Shown one piece after another: positions 26,110 to 32,881 of a stretch of DNA of 64,000 bases. Under the pieces are notes generated by a model, which saw only the letters and a list, made by a program, of their open reading frames with translations, did no database searches and was not told where the DNA came from. The translations under genes were made by a program, and so were the position numbers. Location: assembly GCF_003131185.1 (NCBI RefSeq), contig NZ_QFFU01000025.1, forward strand, positions 33,466 through 97,465, in the 5' to 3' direction. The first letter of the stretch is position 1. The number at the start of each line of letters is the position of its first letter. This stretch comes from Pseudomonas ovata (GTDB lineage Bacteria; Pseudomonadota; Gammaproteobacteria; Pseudomonadales; Pseudomonadaceae).

Positions 26110-26242
26110 CGGCAAGGGCTGGTGTGGATCGTCGATCTGATCTAGCGTTTCGATCTTAACGTACGAATATTCGGCATAAGCGTCGCTTAGTACCTGCTGT
26201 TACAATGCGGCCCTTGCCAGTTCTCACATTTAGGAGCACACG

Positions 26243-26860
26243 GTGCCCGTCGTTTTTGTCGCCGCTTCCAAGCTGCCCACGCCTTTCGCGCAATTCACCA
26301 TGCATGGCTTTCTTGAGTCGGCCACCGGGCGCGAGCACGTTGTCCTGAGCCTGGGCGACATCGCCGACGGTGCGCCGGTGCTGGGGCGCGTGCATTCCGA
26401 ATGCCTGACCGGCGACGCCTTGTTCAGCCAGCGTTGCGACTGTGGCTCCCAACTGGAAGCGGCCCTGCGGGCCATCGCCAGCGAAGGCCGTGGCGTGCTG
26501 CTGTACCTGCGCCAGGAAGGGCGCGGCATCGGCCTGATGAACAAGATCCGCGCCTATGAACTGCAAGATGGCGGGGCCGACACGGTCGAAGCCAACGAGC
26601 GCTTGGGCTTTGCCGCCGACCAGCGCGAATACGCCATCTGCCTGCCGATGCTCCAGCACCTGGGCGTCGAGTCGCTGCGCCTGATGACCAACAACCCGCG
26701 CAAGGTCAAGGCCCTGACCGACATGGGCATCAAGGTGGCCGAGCGTGTGCCGCTGCACACTGGCCATAACCCGCACAACAAGCTGTACCTGGCCACCAAG
26801 GCCGGCAAGCTGGGGCACATGATGGGCAACGAACACCAGAGCGAGGTCGACCCGGCGTGA
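26243..26860 (+). CDS. ribA: GTP cyclohydrolase II
   Basis: First committed enzyme of riboflavin synthesis from GTP. The 205-residue protein has zinc ligands Cys54, Cys65 and Cys67 (VHSECLTGD, CDCG) and the GTP-binding/catalytic loop RQEGRGIGL. Start GTG 26243 has TAGGAG at 26231-26236. It supplies the activity that the degenerate domain of the RibBX-type protein lacks. The following membrane-protein gene overlaps its stop by four bases. Confidence 0.96.
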   Translation: MPVVFVAASKLPTPFAQFTMHGFLESATGREHVVLSLGDIADGAPVLGRVHSECLTGDALFSQRCDCGSQLEAALRAIASEGRGVLLYLRQEGRGIGLMNKIRAYELQDGGADTVEANERLGFAADQREYAICLPMLQHLGVESLRLMTNNPRKVKALTDMGIKVAERVPLHTGHNPHNKLYLATKAGKLGHMMGNEHQSEVDPA

Positions 26861-27285
26861 CGCGCGGCCAGGTCTACCAGCGCCTGGAGCTGGCCTGGTG
26901 GCGGCAACTGGGCCTGACCCTGGCGCCGTTGCTGCTGGCCTGCGTGTTCTTCACCGTCTCGGAGCCCGGCATCCTGGCGCTGTTGCTCTTTATAGCCGGT
27001 GTCGGCTCGTTGTTGATCAGCTTCAAGCTGTACGGCGCCTACAAGCGGGCACTCGACCTGACCCGCGCTGCCCTCGACACCTCCGCCGAACCCGCCGCCT
27101 GGCTCAGGCTCGCCGCCGTACGCCGCACCGCCTTCCTGGCCGCCAGCCTGCCGGCCTGGTTCGCCGCCGTCGGCGTGCTGTTCAGCCTGCACGCCGTGCC
27201 GGTGGTGCTGCTGGCGCTGGCCAGCCTGGGACTGTTGCTGCTGTACCGTATCCCGCCATTGGTGCCGGTGCCGCCGGTGGCTTGA
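26857..27285 (+). CDS. Small membrane protein downstream of ribA
   Basis: Protein of 142 residues with about four hydrophobic helices (LGLTLAPLLLACVFF, ILALLLFIAGVGSLLIS, TAFLAASLPAWFAAVGVLFS, VVLLALASLGLLLLYRI). Start GTG 26857 overlaps the ribA stop (GTGA), so it is translationally coupled to ribA. Function unknown; a similar gene follows ribA in other Pseudomonas as far as I remember. It ends four bases from the convergent immunity-type gene. Confidence 0.8.
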   Translation: MTRGQVYQRLELAWWRQLGLTLAPLLLACVFFTVSEPGILALLLFIAGVGSLLISFKLYGAYKRALDLTRAALDTSAEPAAWLRLAAVRRTAFLAASLPAWFAAVGVLFSLHAVPVVLLALASLGLLLLYRIPPLVPVPPVA

Positions 27286-27287
27286 AG

Positions 27288-28243
27288 GGTTATTCATAAT
27301 TGCCCTGCCAGACCTTTTCGGTGTATTTCACGGTAGGCCGCAAAACGGTATGCAAAAAAGCCAGATACTGCTCCAGCAGATCATCATCAGGAAAGCGGAC
27401 ATCAAAGCCCTGCGGTACATCCGTGCAGTGATGGACGATGATGCGGTACTTGCGGTCCACCGTGACGAAGTGGAATTCGTCCCAGGGTAGGCCTGGATGA
27501 TGCCTGGGCTCGGGGCGTTGCCACGACATCAAGGCCCCGCCGGTGCCCACCAGAATGAACACCGGGCCGAAAACGGTCAGTAATGCCGAGCCGGTAAAGA
27601 TACCCAGGAACATGACCGCCAGAACAAACACAATGACGATGCCCTTGAACAGGTCTTCGGTGTAGTCGGGGTAATAGAGGCAGTCGTCGCTTTCTATGTG
27701 GTCAGGGTAAACCCGGTAGTTGAAGAGGGTTTTCTGGCGGACCATGGCCAGGATTGCGAGGGACATTAGAAGCGAGCTGACGATGAAGAAGATTGGAGTG
27801 CCATAGCCCTCGGCAGCGCTAGGGTTGATAAGCCAAAGTGTGTAGATCAGGAATATTCCGGGCGCGCCAAAAGACACCAGTGCGAGAAACTTTCTGTCGC
27901 GAGGCGATTGATCGATTGTCTTGATTGACCACGTCATCAGTGTTGAAGCTTCTTTATCGGTAATCTGTTCTGCCGTTGAGTTGTCAGGGCTCATCATCTC
28001 ATCCATTTGAAATTTTTGATGGTGTCGGCAATGCTGTTGCCAAGACGCTCTCACGGCCCGCTCGGGCTGAGAGGCTGTCTTGAAGACTTCGTTGTCAATC
28101 ATGAAATCAGGTAGATCTTCCACGCGCCCTCACGGGTCTCGTTTCTGACTTGCAGTTCAGTGTTCTCTGCGCCATTGATTGCGTGACTGCCCTCATGATT
28201 CAGTGCGACTTTATAGAGATGACCAATGTCCCGAGGCGCGGCT
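27288..28243 (-). repeat. Tandem duplication, unit A (effector tip plus immunity-type gene)
   Basis: This unit matches 28302-29267 across nearly its whole length, at an offset of 1014 bases at the left end. It holds the last ~48 codons of an effector gene and a complete immunity-type gene. Identity is nearly complete over the 3' two-thirds of the immunity gene and lower around its start. Confidence 0.85.
27290..27997 (-). CDS. Membrane immunity-type protein, copy A
   Basis: Predicted inner-membrane protein of 235 residues from ATG 27997 (MMSPDNSTAEQ). Four hydrophobic segments: two near residues 35-80 (ALVSFGAPGIFLIYTLWL; FFIVSSLLMSLAILAMV) and a pair near 115-155 (GIVIVFVLAVMFLGIFTG; LLTVFGPVFILVGTGG), then a soluble tail. 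It lies directly downstream of an effector C-terminal fragment, and its paralogue lies directly downstream of the full effector gene, so a role in protecting the producer from that pore-forming type effector is inferred, as for TsiV2 and VasX. An in-frame ATG at 28102, overlapping the fragment's stop codon, would add 35 residues. From about residue 80 on it is almost identical to copy B. Confidence 0.72.
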   Translation of the reverse strand: MMSPDNSTAEQITDKEASTLMTWSIKTIDQSPRDRKFLALVSFGAPGIFLIYTLWLINPSAAEGYGTPIFFIVSSLLMSLAILAMVRQKTLFNYRVYPDHIESDDCLYYPDYTEDLFKGIVIVFVLAVMFLGIFTGSALLTVFGPVFILVGTGGALMSWQRPEPRHHPGLPWDEFHFVTVDRKYRIIVHHCTDVPQGFDVRFPDDDLLEQYLAFLHTVLRPTVKYTEKVWQGNYE

Positions 28244-28311
28244 TGCGGGTCTGTATTCGTTTGCAGTTTTGTGTGTTTTAGCGGGTGCCGTCGGCGGGTA
28301 AGGTTATTCAT
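28099..28311 (-). pseudogene. Orphan C-terminal end of a type VI effector
   Basis: A 70-codon open frame whose last ~48 residues match the C terminus of the full effector at 29123-32509 (both share INGAENTELQVRNETREGAW and end IYLIS). The first ~20 codons (MNNLTRRRHPLK...) are unrelated. No N-terminal secretion domain is present, so it is an effector tip left by tandem duplication. It could be translated from the ATG at 28311, which overlaps the immunity copy B stop, or serve as a donor for tip exchange. Confidence 0.8.
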
Positions 28312-29011
28312 AATTGCCCTGCCAGACCCTCTCGGTGTACTTCACGGTAGGCCGCAGAACGGTATGTAAAAAAGCCAGATACTGCTCCAGCAGATCATCA
28401 TCAGGAAAGCGGACATCAAAGCCCTGCGGTACATCCGTGCAGTGATGGACGATGATGCGGTATTTGCGGTCCACCGTGACAAAGTGAAACTCGTCCCAAG
28501 GCAGGCCTGGATGATGCCTGGGCTCGGGACGTTGCCACGACATCAAGGCCCCTCCGGTGCCCACCAGAATGAACACCGGGCCGAAAACGGTCAGTAATGC
28601 CGAGCCGGTAAAGATACCCAGGAACATGACCGCCAGAACAAACACAATGACGATGCCCTTGAACAGGTCTTCGGTGTAGTCGGGGTAATAGAGGCAGTCG
28701 TCACTTTCTATGTGGTCAGGGTAAACCCGGTAGTTGAAGAGGGTTTTCTGGCGGACCATGGCCAGAATTCCGAAGGAGGCTAAAAGCATACTGACGGTGA
28801 TTGAAATCGGGAATCCATAGCTCTCGACGGTGCTGAGATCAGTCAGCCAGAGTATGTAGGCCAGGAAAGCGCCAGGTGCACCAAAAGAAAACAGTGCGAG
28901 AAATCTTCTGTCGCTAGGCGATTGATCGATTGCCTTGATTGACCATGTCATCAGTGTTGAAGCTTCTTTATCGGTAATCTGTTCTGCCGTTGAGTTGTCA
29001 GGGCTCATCAT
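28304..29011 (-). CDS. Membrane immunity-type protein, copy B
   Basis: Paralogue of copy A, also 235 residues from ATG 29011 (MMSPDNSTAEQ). The first two membrane segments differ (ALFSFGAPGAFLAYILWL; ISITVSMLLASFGILAMV), while the remainder from MVRQKTLFNYRV to the end is almost identical. This copy follows the intact effector gene and is the best candidate for its cognate immunity protein. An alternative TTG/ATG start at 29122/29116 would add an N-terminal extension. The start overlaps the end of a short frame that is itself coupled to the effector stop. AT-richer than the genome core. Confidence 0.75.
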   Translation of the reverse strand: MMSPDNSTAEQITDKEASTLMTWSIKAIDQSPSDRRFLALFSFGAPGAFLAYILWLTDLSTVESYGFPISITVSMLLASFGILAMVRQKTLFNYRVYPDHIESDDCLYYPDYTEDLFKGIVIVFVLAVMFLGIFTGSALLTVFGPVFILVGTGGALMSWQRPEPRHHPGLPWDEFHFVTVDRKYRIIVHHCTDVPQGFDVRFPDDDLLEQYLAFLHTVLRPTVKYTERVWQGNYE

Positions 29012-29126
29012 CTTGTCCGTTTTGATTTTGAGAGTGCCATACAAGGAAATCGGCAAGGCGGTTGACGATTTGCTCCCAGCCCGGTCGGGCTGAGAGGCTG
29101 TCTTGAAAGACTTCATTGTCAATCAT
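28998..29126 (-). CDS. Short frame coupled between effector and immunity genes
   Basis: ATG 29126 overlaps the effector stop in an ATGA junction, and the 42-codon frame (MIDNEVFQDSLSARPGWEQI...) ends inside the start region of immunity copy B. This arrangement would carry ribosomes from the effector to the immunity gene. In unit A the same region lacks one base, which fuses the beginning of this frame with the immunity frame. May be a leader peptide rather than a functional protein. Confidence 0.4.
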   Translation of the reverse strand: MIDNEVFQDSLSARPGWEQIVNRLADFLVWHSQNQNGQDDEP

Positions 29127-32100
29127 GAAATCAGGTAGATTTCCCACGCGCCCTCGCGGGTCTCGTTCCTGACTTGCAGTTCAGTGTTCTCGGCACCATT
29201 GATTGCACGACTGCCCTTACGATTCAGCGCAATTTGATAAAGGTAACCAATGTCCTGCGGTGCGGCTTTCAGGATGTTATCGGGGTACCAGATCTGCAGT
29301 TCCAGAAAGTCGGCATCCGGCTCGACGGGTATCCAGGTTTGCCAGATGACACCGTCATCCTTGTCCAGGGTTGCTCCGAAGGGGATGATGTATTCCGACG
29401 GAGGCCTTTGATTATTGATGTCTCCCCATTTTGCCGGGTTTCTATAAGTGCCTTTGTCAAGAAAACTTTCCTTGATCGGGAACGCCATCTTTTCCGCCCC
29501 CAGCAGGCCATAGGCTCTCTTGCTGATGATGGCATCGAAGCCTATGACTTGATCACGCAGGGCATTAGGGAAACGGATTTGTACCCAGGCACCGTTCTTT
29601 TCAGCGACGGGGATGGAATCGCCTTTGCCAATGTTCATGTCGTAATAGTGCTCGGTACTCTTGACCAGCACCTCAGGGCTCAGCTCTATTTCCATGAAGG
29701 CGCGCTTTTCTTCAATCTGGCCCTCCAGTGTGTCGGGGTAGCGGTACTTAGGCGTGTGGGACCAGCAGCACTTTCTCAGCCATGAGCCGATGCTGTCTTG
29801 TTTCAGATAGTTGATGAGCGTTGTCATAAAAAGATAAATGCCTCCTACGATCATCAGGCCGAAGGCGAACCAGGGACCCATGACAAAAGTGGCCAGCCTT
29901 GCGTTAAAAAGTGCTGCTATTTGTAAAGCTCCACTACTTCCCATAGCAAGTACGGAATAAATCTTTACAGTCGTAAATACTTTTTCCTCGTCCGTTTTGG
30001 CGTTTTCTCGATCATCTCGCAGATCCCAGATTTCCAATGCGGCAGCTGCTATTGCGAACAGTCCCGTCCCTAGTAACCGTGTCCTGAAGTTACGAACCGC
30101 GTCAGCCCACACCGGATTTCCCCGAGCTCTCCAATAAGCCGCTGAATGATCCAGTATAGAGATATCCTTTCCGCGTATAACCACCGGCTTCGCGCCCCTC
30201 ACCACCGACCACGGCGATTCCAGATACAACGCCGTCAACAGGTTGAGGCTCCACGCCAGGCTGTACGCCACCTTGGCCAGGTCCTTTTGCGTCAGGGTTC
30301 CATCGCGGCTCAGGTCCCGCCATATGAAGGCGGTGTTGATGAAGTTGAGGATGATCACCCCCCAGCTGATGCTGGCGCCATGAACGCCCAGGTGTTTGCT
30401 CCAGGCCTGCATGTGTTTTTGCCAGTCCTTGAGCGTGTGCTTGCCCGATTGTATGAAGGCACGAATGTCTTCCTGCAGCAGGCGGGCATATTGATTGTTC
30501 TGGTAGTCCAGCAGCGCGGGCCGGCTGGCTTCATGGGCGCGCAGGCGCGCGTTCATGGTGCGCAGGGCCTGCATGCGGCTGCGCCGGACGTAGGGACGCT
30601 CCGGATAGGCCCATTGACGTTTCAGTTGCGTAAGCTGTCGCTCCAGGGAGGCCAATGTACTTTTCCATTGCTGGACCTTGTGGCCGATATTCGCGTCGAT
30701 TTCGGGTTTTCCCGGCGAGTTAGTGATGACCAGGTTAATCAGGAGATTACGTATCAGCGCCACCAGGCTCTGTTGCTTGCCGGTGGCCAGGCGGCTGTCC
30801 GCCGCAGCAAACGCCATGACCAGACCTTCGGCGGCCTGCTTGCCAGCCCCGCTGACCAAGGCTCGCAGGGCCTTGAAGCCGTCCTGCACCGGTTGCTTCA
30901 GCGCTTTCATCCACGGTGCATCGGCAAAGCCGGGATGGTTGAGCACGGCGTTCAGTTCGCCCGCGCGCGTGGCCAGGTTGGTCATGTCATTGAGACCGTT
31001 GAGCAGCTTGTTGGCCTGGGTGTGCAGGGCTTCTTTCAGGCCTGGCGAAAAACCGTAGCGCGCGGTGCCGAACAAGCTGCTGTTGGTGTCTTCCTGTTCT
31101 TGCAGCCAGTCGCTGCCATGCAGGTCCTGAGGGTAGAGGGCCAGCAGGTTTTCCAGCGTCGTCATCAGGTAGTGCAGGGAGTCGGTATTGGCGATGTCGA
31201 CAAACAGCGCTTCAGGGTCATTGCCGATGTGCACGGCCCAGCGTTCGAAGTCGGCCAGCGTGTCCTTGATCTGTTGCAGCAGGCGCTGTTGGGCGGGTTG
31301 CTGTTGCCTCAGGTGGGTGCGTGCGCCTTCAAGGTTCACTTCACGGCGCCACTTGCTGCGCTGCAGCCATGACTCGATGTCCCGGGCCGGCGGGGTGACG
31401 CCATAGCGCTTGAAAAGCGCCTCACGCAGGGCGTCGCTCCTGGCGCGTGACACAAAGTGGATTTCCGGCGCGGCGGTGGCGTTTTCTTCGAGGATGCGTT
31501 CTTCAAGCTCGTATTGCTCCAGATACGCTTCCAGCTCCAGCAGGTACGTGTGCGTCCTCACCGGATCGCCGCGTACCGCGTCCGGCAGGCCGGTGGCTGG
31601 CTGGTCGGGCATGCCGCACAGATGGGTCACAAGGGTCGCCATCTGTGAGCGATGTTCATGCGTGCCCTGCCAGTCCTGATAAGCCACCTGATCGGCTGCC
31701 AGTTGCAGGCCCAGGTCATTGAGAACGGCCAGCGGGTCATCCAGGGCGATCAGCAGGGCGCTGTCCTTGTCCGGCACGCTGCCCAGCCAGCAGACATCAG
31801 CCCCCAGCGGGACCCAGGCGGCCTTGCCCGACGACGGATTGAAAGGCGGTTGGGTGCTGGGAATGGCCGAGTCATAGAAGCGCAGGTCTTCATTGACCTG
31901 GTAATAATCGATGTCGGCCACGGCTTCGGCGATGTTGCGCAGTGGCAAGGTGCCGGGCTCGTTCATGGTGACGCAGTAGCTCGCCAGGTCCAGGCGTTTC
32001 ATGCGTGCCGCCCGGCTGCCATCGTGGGAGCGCAGGTGTTCGCAGGTCCGCCAGGTCCATTGCAGGGGCGAATAGGCAATGTGCAGGACGTGCTTGCGCG

Positions 32101-32509
32101 GGTAGAGCAGGTAGAGCTGCGCCTCGTCAGTGTCGCTGCCCACGCGGGTGTCCTGACCCAACTGGGCCTCGCGCCAGACAATACGTCGCAGGCCGGCATC
32201 GGTGGCCGAGTAGGTGTATTCGTGCAATGTCCCGGCGGTTTCGTCGAATACATAGACATAACCGTCGTAGAGCTGGCGCAACGTATAGCGGCGGCTTTTC
32301 AGTGCCGGCAGGCGCGGCCAGTTGCCGCCCTTGAGCAGCGGCTTGAAGACCGTGGGGTTGGGGTCGTAGCGCGAGCGGTCCAGGGCATAGCGCACCGGGA
32401 CGATGGCGATGTGCGGACCTTTGAACGGGCACAGGCTGGTGCCAGTGGCGGGAGTCTTGTCGAAGAGAGTGGCGCGGTGCTGCCGAGGGGTTCCGAGCTT
32501 ATCGGCCAT
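29123..32509 (-). CDS. VasX/BTH_I2691-like type VI secretion effector
   Basis: Large protein of 1128 residues. The N terminus (CPFKGPHIAIVPVRYALDRS, residues ~27-46, then RRYTLRQLYDGYVYVFDE) matches the VasX N-terminal region and the BTH_I2691 effector family. The middle is helical. Hydrophobic segments appear at about residues 712-730 (ISWGVIILNFINTAFIW), 745-765, 815-835 and 850-910 (ALQIAALFNARL, GLMIVGGIYLFMTTLINYL), fitting a pore-forming toxin that attacks the inner membrane of rivals. The last ~210 residues are soluble. ATG 32509 has AAGGAGA upstream. No VgrG, PAAR or adaptor gene is in the window, so it must use a remote secretion cluster. The last ~1 kb of the gene is markedly AT-richer than the first 2.3 kb. 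Confidence 0.82.
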   Translation of the reverse strand: MADKLGTPRQHRATLFDKTPATGTSLCPFKGPHIAIVPVRYALDRSRYDPNPTVFKPLLKGGNWPRLPALKSRRYTLRQLYDGYVYVFDETAGTLHEYTYSATDAGLRRIVWREAQLGQDTRVGSDTDEAQLYLLYPRKHVLHIAYSPLQWTWRTCEHLRSHDGSRAARMKRLDLASYCVTMNEPGTLPLRNIAEAVADIDYYQVNEDLRFYDSAIPSTQPPFNPSSGKAAWVPLGADVCWLGSVPDKDSALLIALDDPLAVLNDLGLQLAADQVAYQDWQGTHEHRSQMATLVTHLCGMPDQPATGLPDAVRGDPVRTHTYLLELEAYLEQYELEERILEENATAAPEIHFVSRARSDALREALFKRYGVTPPARDIESWLQRSKWRREVNLEGARTHLRQQQPAQQRLLQQIKDTLADFERWAVHIGNDPEALFVDIANTDSLHYLMTTLENLLALYPQDLHGSDWLQEQEDTNSSLFGTARYGFSPGLKEALHTQANKLLNGLNDMTNLATRAGELNAVLNHPGFADAPWMKALKQPVQDGFKALRALVSGAGKQAAEGLVMAFAAADSRLATGKQQSLVALIRNLLINLVITNSPGKPEIDANIGHKVQQWKSTLASLERQLTQLKRQWAYPERPYVRRSRMQALRTMNARLRAHEASRPALLDYQNNQYARLLQEDIRAFIQSGKHTLKDWQKHMQAWSKHLGVHGASISWGVIILNFINTAFIWRDLSRDGTLTQKDLAKVAYSLAWSLNLLTALYLESPWSVVRGAKPVVIRGKDISILDHSAAYWRARGNPVWADAVRNFRTRLLGTGLFAIAAAALEIWDLRDDRENAKTDEEKVFTTVKIYSVLAMGSSGALQIAALFNARLATFVMGPWFAFGLMIVGGIYLFMTTLINYLKQDSIGSWLRKCCWSHTPKYRYPDTLEGQIEEKRAFMEIELSPEVLVKSTEHYYDMNIGKGDSIPVAEKNGAWVQIRFPNALRDQVIGFDAIISKRAYGLLGAEKMAFPIKESFLDKGTYRNPAKWGDINNQRPPSEYIIPFGATLDKDDGVIWQTWIPVEPDADFLELQIWYPDNILKAAPQDIGYLYQIALNRKGSRAINGAENTELQVRNETREGAWEIYLIS

Positions 32510-32881
32510 GGGGCGGTCTCCTTGTGATGATGTCTGCCACGACAGCCCGGGAGGCAGACGCCATCGCCAGACACTGAGTCTGGATATAACAAGAACCGTG
32601 CCCTTGTTTAATTTTCTCTTTAAATCAAATGGTTAAGTATTCAATACAAAGTGATTGATCGTTTCTTGATCGATTTTAAAGATGAAAGCGCGCAATACCT
32701 TGCCAGGCCTGTGCAAGCCGTTGCGCATTCGTCTGCAGGCTTCATGATGCGCGGGGCAGGGGAAGGTGCCCACACCGTTATCCACCGCCCGGTGAGCAAT
32801 GGTTTGCGCACCCGGACGAAAAAGCCCCGGCTCTTGCGAGTCGGGGCTTTGGTGCATCAAGCGTACCGGTAAGGGCTTGCT
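32510..32881. other. Non-coding gap between effector and dxs
   Basis: A 372-base stretch with an AT-rich part (about 32600-32700) that probably holds the effector promoter on the minus strand. The right part contains the dxs terminator. No convincing gene is present. Confidence 0.5.
32819..32850 (-). terminator. Rho-independent terminator of the xseB-ispA-dxs operon
   Basis: Stem formed by AAAGCCCCG (32821-32829) and CGGGGCTTT (32842-32850); on the minus strand it ends in a T run. It lies 32 bases after the dxs stop. Confidence 0.85.

Larger units (their letters stand above)
28302..29267 (-). repeat. Tandem duplication, unit B
   Basis: The counterpart of 27288-28243. It comprises the last ~48 codons of the complete effector gene, a short coupled frame and immunity-type copy B. 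The homology stops abruptly at GCGGCT (29262-29267), inside the effector coding sequence. Confidence 0.85.
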
